DNA of 15,271 bases, from NCBI GenBank assembly GCA_902802975.1, contig CADCOF010000088.1, positions 1 through 15,271 of the forward strand. Direction: 5' to 3'. Source of the DNA: an uncultured Ruminococcus sp. Lineage in GTDB: Bacteria; Bacillota; Clostridia; Oscillospirales; Acutalibacteraceae. Shown piece by piece: positions 1-6,813 of the stretch. The position numbers and the translations under genes were made by a program. A model generated the notes under the pieces. That model was not told the DNA's origin. It saw only the letters and a program-made list of their open reading frames with translations, and made no database searches. The stretch's first letter is position 1. Each line of letters starts with the position of its first letter.

Positions 1-7
1 AAAGGAG

Positions 8-84
8 TCGTGCCGGGCACGACGGGGGTGCGGTCTGCCAGTGGCAGACGTTGCCGTCGGGGACGGTTCCCAACCGAAGGCAAC
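8..84. repeat. Cluster of GC-rich palindromes upstream of the DUF1846 gene
   Basis: Several perfect hairpins lie side by side: TCGTGCC/GGCACGA (8-22), GTCTGCC-AGT-GGCAGAC (33-49), an outer pair GTTGCC/GGCAAC (50-55 with 79-84) and inside it CGGTT-CCC-AACCG (64-76). Related modules recur at 2001-2056 and 3773-3800, so this is probably one member of a dispersed palindromic repeat family. No coding potential was seen in 1-312; the rest of the stretch holds a second palindrome (153-191) and a promoter. Confidence 0.7.
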
Positions 85-152
85 AGCACCGACCGAGCCG
101 GCAGGCGAGACCCACGCGCGCACTAAAGCAACTATAACGAGAAAGTAAAAAC

Positions 153-191
153 GCGTATTGGGAGCGGCGACACGCCGGGCGGCACGCCGCT
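153..191. repeat. Short palindromic element, related to one at 10383-10410
   Basis: The outer arms AGCGGC (163-168) and GCCGCT (186-191) enclose GCCG-GG-CGGC. The left flank and arm at 153-168 match 10383-10398 at 14 of 16 positions, and both copies continue into GC-rich palindromic sequence. This suggests a second dispersed repeat family in the genome. Confidence 0.5.
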
Positions 192-235
192 TATTTACAG
201 GTTGGTAACACTTGGTTACACTTTGATGACGTTCA

Positions 236-265
236 TTGATTTGGAATGATGAATTGTGTTATAAT
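236..265 (+). promoter_or_regulatory. Promoter of the DUF1846 gene
   Basis: TTGATT (236-241), an 18-bp spacer and TATAAT (260-265) preceded by TG at the extended -10 position. It ends 47 bp before the ATG at 313. A purine-rich AAAGGG at 297-302 is the likely ribosome site. Confidence 0.65.
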
Positions 266-312
266 TCGAGGTAGATGTTTTTATAGTACCGATTTAAAAG
301 GGTTGATAAAAG

Positions 313-1797
313 ATGAAAAAAATAGGTTTTGATAATGATAAATATCTAAGACTGCAATCGGAGAAAATTCTGGAGCGAATAGGTCAGTTCGGCGGCAAAC
401 TGTATATGGAGTTTGGCGGAAAGCTGTTTGACGATCACCATGCTTCCCGCGTTCTTCCCGGTTTTGAGCCAGACAGTAAAGTTCGAATGCTTTTGAAGCT
501 AAAGGACAAAACCGAGATCATATTCGCAATAAATGCCGGTGCAATCGAACAAAATAAAATGAGAAGTGATATCGGTATTACTTACGATATGGATATCCTT
601 CGTTTGATGGATAAGCTTAAGGAAATAGGACTGTATGTCGGCAGCGTTGTTATTACACAGTATAATCATGAGCCGTCAGCCGATAAGTTTAAAGCGCGTC
701 TTGAAAATCTTGGCGTGAAGGTCTATCTGCATTACATAATCGAGGGCTACCCATCAAATCCTCAGTTTATCGTTAGTGAAGACGGTTTCGGTAAAAATGA
801 TTATATCGTTACATCGCGTCCGCTGGTCGTGGTTACTGCGCCCGGTCCGGGCAGCGGCAAAATGGCAACTTGTTTGTCGCAGCTGTATCATGAGAACAAA
901 CGCGGAGTGAAGGCGGGCTATGCTAAGTATGAGACGTTCCCCGTTTGGAGCATGGAGCTTATGCACCCGATAAATCTTGCTTACGAAGCTGCAACGGCCG
1001 ACTTGAACGATGTAAATATGATCGACCCGTGGCATTGGCAGGCATACGGCAAAACAACCGTAAATTACAATCGTGATGTCGAAGTCTTTCCGGTGCTGAA
1101 CGCTATATTTACAAAAATATACGGCGAATCACCGTACAAATCGCCTACCGATATGGGCGTTAATATGGTTGGTTTTGCTATAACCGACGATGAGGTTATC
1201 CGCGACGCGTCAAAGCAGGAGATAATTCGCAGATATTACGACGCGCTTGTAAAACATAAAGTGACAGGAACCTCGCTCGATGAAGTGAAAAAAATAAAAA
1301 TGCTCATGGATCGTCTTGAAATAACTAAGGATGATCGAAAAGTAGCCACTGTTGCAAATAAACTTTCGGAAAATTACAGAGATCCCGTTGCTGCTATCGA
1401 GCTTAATGACGGAAGAATAGTTACCGGAAAAACAACAGAACTTTTGGGCGCGGTTTGTTCAATGATGCTTAACGCGCTTAAGGTGCTTGCAGGTATAGAT
1501 GACGAAATTTTGCTTTTGCCAAAAGATGTAGTTCGCGCAATACAAAACTTAAAAATAAATGTCATGAAAAATCAGAACCCGCGCATGCATGTTGATGAAG
1601 TTCTCGTTGCGCTTGCAGTCAGCGCGGAAACAGACAGTAATGCTAAACTTGCGTTGGAACAAGTGTCAAAGCTAAAAAATACGCAGGTTCACTCTGTTGT
1701 GATTTTGTCGCATGAAGATACCGACATTTTCCGCAGACTTGGTATTGACCTGACATGCGATCCGCAGTACGAATCAGATAAGCTGTATCATAGATAA
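313..1797 (+). CDS. DUF1846 domain-containing protein
   Basis: This 494-aa soluble protein is recognised as a full-length member of the DUF1846 family, which is widespread in Firmicutes; I know of no established reaction for it. Opening features such as KIGFDNDKY (3-11) and GGKLYMEFGGKLFDDHHASR (27-46) are typical. The middle has a glycine-rich APGPGSGKMA segment (176-185) that resembles a phosphate-binding loop, though Met replaces the Ser/Thr of a true Walker A. It is followed by KYETFPVWSMEL (205-216) and HPINLAYEAATADL (218-231). No signal peptide or membrane segment is visible. The gene stands alone, with its own extended -10 promoter and an intrinsic terminator directly after the stop. 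The start is supported by spacing to AAAGGG and by the family-like N-terminus. Family assignment is firm; biochemical function is unknown. Confidence 0.93.
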   Translation: MKKIGFDNDKYLRLQSEKILERIGQFGGKLYMEFGGKLFDDHHASRVLPGFEPDSKVRMLLKLKDKTEIIFAINAGAIEQNKMRSDIGITYDMDILRLMDKLKEIGLYVGSVVITQYNHEPSADKFKARLENLGVKVYLHYIIEGYPSNPQFIVSEDGFGKNDYIVTSRPLVVVTAPGPGSGKMATCLSQLYHENKRGVKAGYAKYETFPVWSMELMHPINLAYEAATADLNDVNMIDPWHWQAYGKTTVNYNRDVEVFPVLNAIFTKIYGESPYKSPTDMGVNMVGFAITDDEVIRDASKQEIIRRYYDALVKHKVTGTSLDEVKKIKMLMDRLEITKDDRKVATVANKLSENYRDPVAAIELNDGRIVTGKTTELLGAVCSMMLNALKVLAGIDDEILLLPKDVVRAIQNLKINVMKNQNPRMHVDEVLVALAVSAETDSNAKLALEQVSKLKNTQVHSVVILSHEDTDIFRRLGIDLTCDPQYESDKLYHR

Positions 1798-1801
1798 TCA
1801 T

Positions 1802-1839
1802 AATAATCGTCGGAGTAAAATACTTCGGCGATTATTTTT
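1802..1839 (+). terminator. Rho-independent terminator after the DUF1846 gene
   Basis: A 16-bp stem (1802-1817 with 1821-1836, two G-U wobbles) has a 3-nt AAA loop and runs into TTT. It begins 5 nt after the stop codon at 1797. Confidence 0.85.
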
Positions 1840-1987
1840 GCTGAGTTTTCCACATTTAATTAAATTGATGTGGAAAACTTGGTGAATAAATTTGCTTAAT
1901 CATTATGGTTATTATAATAATATATACATTAATATAACCGCAGATGGGAATGTCCCCCGGGTCTCACCTGCCGTCGGGGAAGTTGCC

Positions 1988-2142
1988 AACCGGTTCGGTC
2001 GGCTGGGAGCCGTTCCCAACGGTGCTTCGTCTTCGACGAGGTCTCCACTGGAGACCCGCACCATCTATAGGCGGCGGGTTCCATCCCCACGTTCAGTAGG
2101 GGTATAAATTTCCTACTGAACGAACAAAGCCTTCGGCTTTGT
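1988..2142. repeat. Chain of palindromes between the DUF1846 and HTH genes
   Basis: Consecutive hairpins: AACCGGTT (1988-1995), GGCT-GGG-AGCC (2001-2011), CCGTT-CCC-AACGG (2010-2022), CGTC-TTC-GACG (2028-2038), GGTCTCC-ACT-GGAGACC (2040-2056), GTTCAGTAGG/CCTACTGAAC (2091-2121) and ACAAAGCC-TTC-GGCTTTGT (2124-2142). The segment 2001-2026 matches 3773-3798 at 25 of 26 bases, and GGTCTCC-ACT-GGAGACC has the same 7+3+7 layout as 33-49. Together with the terminators this fills the 404-bp gap between genes, and no gene was found in it. Confidence 0.7.
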
Positions 2143-2159
2143 CTCTGCTTTAAATAGGA

Positions 2160-2189
2160 ATTCCGACGCTGAAAACACAACGTCGGAAT
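2160..2189 (-). terminator. Probable terminator of the HTH gene
   Basis: The 9-bp stem ATTCCGACG/CGTCGGAAT (2160-2168 with 2181-2189) has a 12-nt loop, starting 12 bp beyond the stop of the leftward gene. The T-tract on the minus strand is weak (TCCTATTT), so termination is plausible rather than certain. Confidence 0.45.
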
Positions 2190-2201
2190 AATCTTAAATA
2201 T

Positions 2202-3662
2202 TTATTTGTAATTGTTCAAAACATCTTCGATATATGCAATTGCATCATCATTTGAATAAACCATGTTTGATTCAGGAAGCGATTCGATAAAATCAAAGAC
2301 TATCGATACAATATTGACATTGGACAAGCTTAGAATTGATCTCGTACCGTCTTTGTCGTTGGAGATAACAAAAACGTGGTCAGTTTTATATCCTGCGCCC
2401 AAAAAGCGCAGACCCATAGGAGGATCAAATTCATTTTCATTGATCATATAGAATACTTTGTTTCCCGTATGATTCTTCATTTTATCAAGAATAATGCTAA
2501 TTATCTCAACTCGTCGTTCAGGAGAAATGACTAAGCCAAGAGCTTCGGGTATCTCTGCTATTTTTCCTGTTTCCAAAAATGAGTGAAGACCTTTTTTTGT
2601 AAAAAACGATACCTGTTTGTTGGTCTTAAATGTCTCAAAAAAGCCATCAATAAAAACAGATATTAATTTCAAAATGTCCGATTGACCTTTCATTTTCTCT
2701 ATGCACATCGACAACTCATCTTTTGTAATGTAACTTAAAACACATGGTTCGTAGTCAAGTGAATAAAAAAGATTACCCATAAACGATTGAGTTTTTTGAA
2801 CGATCGAACAGTAATGTTTTAAGTAATCGCCAACTGTTTCTATATGGCTGATGAACGAGGTACTGTTTTTGATTTTCTCGTCAAATACCTTACTGTAAAG
2901 CTCTATGACCTGATGCTTGTTTGTGAGAAATGCCGTTGTAAAGTCTGCCGAGATAGACATGCTGTATTGTCCTGTAATGATGTGAAAGGGCATTAACTCA
3001 TTTGTTAAGTATCCACTTGTATTGTAGTACGCCTTGTAGTTAGTATTGAGCATAAATATTGGATAAATATCTTTTGCTGTGGTTATGTAGTAAGTTAACG
3101 GAGATGGAATTTGATCGACTGCCGCAAGCGAGTATAAATGATCTATATCAAGTGTTGGACTGGCCGACGTTATTGTAAATACGGCTGATGTCAAAAAAGA
3201 GTCATCAGGTTTGCTGATAATACGTATTTTTTCTCCGTTAGTTTGAGCTTTAAGCAAAATTATAATGATAGCGTTGCGTACAGACGCCAAACTTTGGAAA
3301 TAAGCAAGATCGTTGCTGTTGCCAAATGATTCAGGAAGATCAAGGTTGATGTTAGTTATTTTGACCTGCGGAATATTTGTAGTAATGCTTAGATCACTGA
3401 GGAGTTCCTTGGCTATTTGTCTTGATTTGAATTTATCTGCGCCCAGTTTATCATATAGATACGCGTCATATAGATTTTGAGCGTCTTTTTTTTCAACATA
3501 AAACGCCGAAATAATTTTGTTGAGTTCGTCAAACTCGATTTTAAATTTACCCTTTCGAATGCGATTGATTCTGGTTCTTTCTATCCCCGTCATCGCGGAG
3601 ACTTTTACGTCACTGAATTCCCCTATGACGTTATCTAATAATTGCAAAAAATTATTTTCCAT
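2202..3662 (-). CDS. Orphan XRE-like HTH regulator with large uncharacterised C-terminal region
   Basis: A 486-aa soluble protein. Residues 17-50 fit a Cro/CI-type helix-turn-helix (VKVSAMTGIERTRINRIRKG), followed by a helical segment ending in ELNKIISAFY and YDAYLYDKL. The remaining roughly 410 residues match no domain I recognise and show no membrane segment, zinc motif or HATPase/kinase signature. They look like a mixed alpha/beta region that could sense a ligand or mediate oligomerisation. The start is supported by AGAGGA about 7 nt upstream on the minus strand. The gene is single, AT-rich (about 35% GC in a sampled line against about 52% in fba) and has repeats of the same palindrome family on both sides, which hints at acquisition as an accessory gene. 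DNA binding is inferred from the HTH only; targets are unknown, and autoregulation through the inverted repeats upstream is possible. Confidence 0.8.
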   Translation of the reverse strand: MENNFLQLLDNVIGEFSDVKVSAMTGIERTRINRIRKGKFKIEFDELNKIISAFYVEKKDAQNLYDAYLYDKLGADKFKSRQIAKELLSDLSITTNIPQVKITNINLDLPESFGNSNDLAYFQSLASVRNAIIIILLKAQTNGEKIRIISKPDDSFLTSAVFTITSASPTLDIDHLYSLAAVDQIPSPLTYYITTAKDIYPIFMLNTNYKAYYNTSGYLTNELMPFHIITGQYSMSISADFTTAFLTNKHQVIELYSKVFDEKIKNSTSFISHIETVGDYLKHYCSIVQKTQSFMGNLFYSLDYEPCVLSYITKDELSMCIEKMKGQSDILKLISVFIDGFFETFKTNKQVSFFTKKGLHSFLETGKIAEIPEALGLVISPERRVEIISIILDKMKNHTGNKVFYMINENEFDPPMGLRFLGAGYKTDHVFVISNDKDGTRSILSLSNVNIVSIVFDFIESLPESNMVYSNDDAIAYIEDVLNNYK

Positions 3663-3682
3663 AATACGATCCTCTTTTACTT

Positions 3683-3712
3683 ACTATAAACGAGCAAATT
3701 TTGAATTGTTCA
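3683..3712 (-). promoter_or_regulatory. Candidate promoter of the HTH gene
   Basis: Read on the minus strand: TGAACA (3707-3712), an 18-bp spacer and TATAGT (3683-3688), ending about 20 bp before the ATG. The short distance would leave a very short leader holding only the ribosome site. Confidence 0.4.
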
Positions 3713-3736
3713 TCATTTTGTACAACTCACTCAGTC

Positions 3737-3800
3737 ACCTTCGGTGAAAGCGTCTCCGCTCCTGCGTTGGTTGGCTGGGAGCCGTTCCCAACGATGCTGT
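3737..3800. repeat. Palindromic repeat upstream of the HTH gene
   Basis: CACC-TTC-GGTG (3737-3747), then a copy of the module seen at 2001-2026 (3773-3798, 25/26 identical) with GGCT-GGG-AGCC inside and CGTTGG/CCAACG outside. It is the third member of this family in the window. Confidence 0.65.
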
Positions 3801-3858
3801 TGCCAAAGGCGTGACGGAAGGAGAAATACAAGAAATTTTTGCTCAATTAAAGTTACTT

Positions 3859-4047
3859 ATTAACACAAAGTATGCTTTATCACTTTAACGTTTTAAAGTA
3901 CTGAATTTATTAAGGCGAAAAATACTACTTAACAAATCTTTTAGTACTGATAATACTATATTGTGTTAATTACTCTGAATTATTCTGTATATTTGCATGG
4001 TTTTTGTGATAAATAAATAAAAATCTCTAACTATATATTATCACAAA
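3859..4047. promoter_or_regulatory. AT-rich intergenic stretch with two long-range inverted repeats
   Basis: ATTAACACAA (3859-3868) is perfectly inverted at 3961-3970 and encloses two copies of AGTACTGA (3897-3904, 3943-3950). TTTGTGATAA (4003-4012) is perfectly inverted at 4038-4047. The stretch lies between the fba terminator and the HTH promoter. No gene was found, and the repeats could be operators or leader structures. AT-rich sequence makes some inverted repeats expected by chance. Confidence 0.35.
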
Positions 4048-4092
4048 CTCGATCAAAATGCAATAGTTCGATAATTTATTCGAAACAAAAAT

Positions 4093-4127
4093 TTTAAAAA
4101 AATCGCTGCCCGAGAAAGAGCAGCGAT
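4093..4127 (-). terminator. Rho-independent terminator of fba
   Basis: On the minus strand the perfect 8-bp stem ATCGCTGC/GCAGCGAT (4120-4127 with 4102-4109) is followed by TTTTTT and further T-rich sequence. It lies 37 bp past the fba stop. Confidence 0.9.
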
Positions 4128-4163
4128 AAAATGATAAAGAATGTGCGAACGAGTTTAAAAGAG

Positions 4164-5036
4164 TTAAGCCTTATTAACGGAACCGAAAAGCTCCATTTTC
4201 TCTTTAACAGTAGCCTTGATAGCCTCGAATCCGGGGTTGAGAAGCTTTCTGGGGTCGAAGCCCTTGCCCTGAAGGTCTTTGCCCTCTTCGATGTACTTTC
4301 TTGTAGCCTCCTGGAAAGAGAGCTGGCATTCTGTGTTAACATTGATCTTGGAAACGCCGAGTGTAATAGCCTTCTTGATCATGTCAGCGGGGATACCTGT
4401 ACCACCGTGGAGAACGAGCGGCATCTCGCCTGTTTTAGCCTGAATAGCGTCAAGAGTCTCGAATGAAAGACCCTGCCAGTTCTCGGGGTACTTTCCGTGA
4501 ATGTTGCCGATACCGGCAGCAAGCATGTCTACGCCGAGATCAGCGATAGTTTTGCACTCTTCGGGATCAGCGCACTCGCCCATACCTACAACGCCGTCTT
4601 CTTCGCCGCCGATAGAGCCAACTTCGCATTCTATTGAAAGACCGAGATTATGAGCAACGTTTACAAGCTCTTTAGATTTTGCGAGGTTCTCTTCAAACGG
4701 ATAATGAGAACCGTCAAACATGATCGAAGTAAAGCCTGCCTTGACGCACTTGTAGCAGCCTTCGTATGTACCGTGATCAAGATGAAGAGCTACCGGAACA
4801 GTGATGCCGAGTGACTCGTCCATTGCCTTTACCATTGCGGCAACTGTAGTGAAGCCTGTCATGTATTTGCCCGCGCCTTCGGATACACCGAGGATAACCG
4901 GGGAATTAAGCTCCTGAGCTGTTAAAAGAATAGCCTTTGTCCACTCAAGGTTGTTGATGTTAAACTGACCTACTGCGTAATGACCTGCCTTAGCCTTTAC
5001 GAGCATGTCTCTGGCGTTTACTAACATTTTTTTCAC
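4164..5036 (-). CDS. fba: Class II fructose-bisphosphate aldolase
   Basis: Zinc-dependent aldolase of glycolysis and gluconeogenesis, reversibly cleaving fructose 1,6-bisphosphate into dihydroxyacetone phosphate and glyceraldehyde 3-phosphate in the cytoplasm. The 290-aa length is near that of the short class II aldolases. Visible active-site elements are HLDHGT (85-90, Asp87 as proton-transfer residue and His88 as zinc ligand), the SIECEVGSIGGEEDG segment (134-148), NIHGKY (178-183, zinc ligand His180), VLHGGTGIP (208-216, zinc ligand His210) and INVNTE (231-236). Nothing essential seems missing. The start is fixed by CAGGAG about 10 nt upstream and by the family-typical opening VNARDML. The gene is monocistronic with its own promoter and terminator. 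Tagatose- or ketose-bisphosphate aldolases of the same superfamily are the main alternative, but the lone housekeeping setting fits Fba. Confidence 0.93.
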   Translation of the reverse strand: MKKMLVNARDMLVKAKAGHYAVGQFNINNLEWTKAILLTAQELNSPVILGVSEGAGKYMTGFTTVAAMVKAMDESLGITVPVALHLDHGTYEGCYKCVKAGFTSIMFDGSHYPFEENLAKSKELVNVAHNLGLSIECEVGSIGGEEDGVVGMGECADPEECKTIADLGVDMLAAGIGNIHGKYPENWQGLSFETLDAIQAKTGEMPLVLHGGTGIPADMIKKAITLGVSKINVNTECQLSFQEATRKYIEEGKDLQGKGFDPRKLLNPGFEAIKATVKEKMELFGSVNKA

Positions 5037-5100
5037 ACTCCTGAAAATATAAATCCGGAATCAGTAAACAGGAACAGCCTGCCATATGACTCTAGATTCA

Positions 5101-5129
5101 ATTATACTATATAATCGGAAAAATATAAA
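5101..5129 (-). promoter_or_regulatory. Promoter of fba
   Basis: On the minus strand: TTTATA (5124-5129), a 17-bp spacer and a perfect TATAAT (5101-5106), about 65 bp before the fba ATG. Confidence 0.6.
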
Positions 5130-5169
5130 GTCTTTAGACAAAAAAATTATGAATTTTTTTAAATCGGTC

Positions 5170-5198
5170 TTGTATAGATTGTGTAATTAGGTTATAAT
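5170..5198 (+). promoter_or_regulatory. Promoter of mreB
   Basis: TTGTAT (5170-5175), a 17-bp spacer and a perfect TATAAT (5193-5198). Transcription would start near 5205 and give a leader of about 90 nt before the mreB ATG. It is divergent from the fba promoter. Confidence 0.6.
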
Positions 5199-5264
5199 AA
5201 ATACATGAGTGTAATTTTTTAAAAACAGTGGTGTAACGGTTGTAAAGCAAAGTGTAATTTTTTA
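5181..5264 (+). promoter_or_regulatory. Four spaced GTGTAA boxes in the mreB promoter and leader
   Basis: GTGTAA occurs at 5181, 5209, 5231 and 5252, all on the plus strand. The second and fourth belong to an exact 14-bp direct repeat AGTGTAATTTTTTA (5208-5221 and 5251-5264). Spacings of 28, 22 and 21 bp place the last three about two helical turns apart. A protein-binding or RNA-leader role is inferred only. Confidence 0.35.
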
Positions 5265-5297
5265 GCCAATACCGAAGCTGCGAAAGGAAGGAATTGA

Positions 5298-6302
5298 ATG
5301 TTTGCAAGAGATATCGGGATTGATCTGGGCACAGCGAATACTCTTGTGTATATAAAGGGCAAGGGTATAGTGATGAGAGAGCCGTCGGTAGTTGCCGTTG
5401 ACACAAGAAATGACGAGGTTTTGGCTGTAGGAACGCAGGCGAAGGAGATGCTCGGGCGCACGCCGGGTTCAATAATAGCAGTGCGTCCTTTGCGTGAAGG
5501 AGTAATAGCGGACTTTGACATAACCGCCACAATGCTTGAAAAATTCATTCGCTCAACGACTCACACGGGGATATTCAGTCATCCGAAGATAGTCATTGCG
5601 CTGCCCTCGGGTGTAACGGAAGTTGAGCGTAGAGCCGTTGAAGACGCAGCGGAAAGCGCGGGCGGCAGAAATATTGAGCTGATGGAAGAGCCAATGGCAG
5701 CCGCGCTGGGCGCAGACCTTCCCGTATTTGAGGCAGTGGGGTCTATGGTGGTAGACATTGGCGGAGGAACGAGCGAAGTAGCGGTGATAAGCTATGGAGA
5801 TATAGTTCACTCATGCAGTGTACGTGTAGGCGGCGACAAGCTGGACGAGGCGATAATAAGCTACATAAAGAAAACTTTGAATGCTGCTGTAGGTGAACGC
5901 ACAGCAGAAGATGTAAAAATACTGATAGGTTCGGCGTATCCATACGAAAACGAAGAGCCTATGGAGATAAAAGGGCGCAATCTGGCGGACGGAATGCCGC
6001 TTACGATAAGCATTACTCCCGCGCAGGTGAGAGATGCTTTGGCGGACAGTCTTGCAGTGATAATTGACGCGATAAAGCAGACGTTGGAGCTGACTCCACC
6101 GGAGCTTTGCGCAGATATACTTGACAGGGGAATTATGCTGACAGGCGGCGGCGCGCTCATCAGAGGCATAGACAAGCTGATCTCACAAGAAACTAACGTA
6201 CCCGTATACATAGCTAAGTCGCCGCTCGACTGCGTTGCTCTGGGTACCGGCAAACGCCTGGAAATGGACGAAGACACCGACTACTACGGCGACTACGAAT
6301 AG
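5298..6302 (+). CDS. mreB: Rod shape-determining protein MreB (bacterial actin)
   Basis: Cytoplasmic actin-like ATPase whose membrane-bound filaments direct lateral cell-wall synthesis. At 334 aa it has normal MreB length. Nucleotide-binding motifs are intact: phosphate 1 IGIDLGTANT (6-15), the catalytic Glu region MEEPMAAALGA (129-139), phosphate 2 VDIGGGTSEVAV (152-163) and the adenosine motif LTGGGALIRG (281-290). The N-terminal MFARDIG matches the short membrane-associating start common in Gram-positive MreB. AGGAAGG about 7 nt upstream fixes the start. The gene has its own promoter and is split from mreC by 511 bp of repeat-rich DNA, so its level may be set separately from mreCD-mrdA. 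An Mbl-type paralog name cannot be excluded, but the position before mreCD argues for MreB. Confidence 0.95.
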   Translation: MFARDIGIDLGTANTLVYIKGKGIVMREPSVVAVDTRNDEVLAVGTQAKEMLGRTPGSIIAVRPLREGVIADFDITATMLEKFIRSTTHTGIFSHPKIVIALPSGVTEVERRAVEDAAESAGGRNIELMEEPMAAALGADLPVFEAVGSMVVDIGGGTSEVAVISYGDIVHSCSVRVGGDKLDEAIISYIKKTLNAAVGERTAEDVKILIGSAYPYENEEPMEIKGRNLADGMPLTISITPAQVRDALADSLAVIIDAIKQTLELTPPELCADILDRGIMLTGGGALIRGIDKLISQETNVPVYIAKSPLDCVALGTGKRLEMDEDTDYYGDYE

Positions 6303-6603
6303 GCGGGCATGCGCCCGCGGGCAATTCCGTCGGACTGTATTCTTAACGTAAATCATCTCCGCGGCAGGCATGCGCCTGCGGGCAATTCCGTCGAGCTGTA
6401 TTCTTAACGTAAATCATCGCCGCGGCGGGCATGCGCCCGCGGGCAATTCCGTTGAGCTGTATTCTTAACGTAAATCATCGCCGCGGCAGGCATGCGCCTG
6501 CGGGCAATTCCGTCGAGCTGTATTCTTAACGTAACATCGCCGCGGCGGGCATGCGCCCGCGGGCAATTCCGTTGGAATGTATTGTTAACGTATGTCACAG
6601 ATG
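6302..6603 (+). repeat. Five 61-bp tandem repeats with a hairpin in each, directly after mreB
   Basis: Units start at 6302, 6363, 6424, 6485 and 6544 (periods 61, 61, 61, 59). Each begins with a 6-bp stem and ATGC loop, followed by AATTCCGT, a variable 4-nt patch, TGTATTCTTAACGTA and a GC-rich end. Units 1, 3 and 5 carry the stem GCGGGC/GCCCGC (for example 6303-6318); units 2 and 4 carry GCAGGC/GCCTGC (6364-6379, 6486-6501), so pairing is kept in all five. The first unit overlaps the mreB stop codon. Open frames across the array simply follow the repeat and are not considered genes. A role in mRNA stability, termination or protein binding is open. Confidence 0.85.
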
Positions 6604-6655
6604 ACGTAGGGGGTACGACAGGTTTGACGTATGTACCTACGTCAGGAATGACGTA
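6602..6655. promoter_or_regulatory. Cluster of TGACGTA motifs
   Basis: TGACGTA occurs directly at 6602, 6625 and 6649 (23 and 24 bp apart) and inverted at 6638-6644. TGACGTAGG (6602-6610) and CCTACGTCA (6636-6644) form a perfect 9-bp inverted repeat. It follows the tandem array and precedes mreC, so it is a candidate operator for mreCD-mrdA. A weak hairpin at 6677-6701 lies just downstream. Confidence 0.35.
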
Positions 6656-6721
6656 CAAAGAAATAAAGAAAATAAAGAGTAAAGATAGAGGCTGTCTACT
6701 CTCGATGACCGTAATGATATG

Positions 6722-6801
6722 TTAATTCGGATTGCACAGGGGTTTCAATCTGATACTTTCTGATACTTTTGTCACAGTCTGCATTCCTAGTTCCGAATTA
6801 A
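6722..6801 (+). promoter_or_regulatory. Inverted repeat enclosing a 10-bp tandem duplication, upstream of mreC
   Basis: TTAATTCGGA (6722-6731) is perfectly inverted at 6792-6801, 12 bp before the mreC ATG. Inside are two exact tandem copies of CTGATACTTT (6750-6759, 6760-6769). Folding as RNA would bring the right arm close to the AAAGG ribosome site. No clear -35/-10 pair was found here, so the mreC promoter is not placed. Confidence 0.35.
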
Positions 6802-6813
6802 AAAGGTAATAGT

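Noticed and set aside
1892..2180. Small open frames on both strands in the palindrome chain
   Set aside because: They consist of GC-rich palindromic repeat sequence, have no ribosome site and resemble no protein.
5861..6277. 138-codon open frame antisense to mreB
   Set aside because: It is a mirror of codon bias in a well-supported mreB gene and has no independent start signals.
6302..6603. CRISPR-like array
   Set aside because: The whole 61-bp unit repeats, with no unique spacers between short repeats, and no cas gene is present.
6404..6658. Open frame across the tandem array on the minus strand with a repeated RNCPRAHAR-type motif
   Set aside because: The frame exists because the 61-bp repeat lacks stops in it; there is no ribosome site and the unit length is not a multiple of three.
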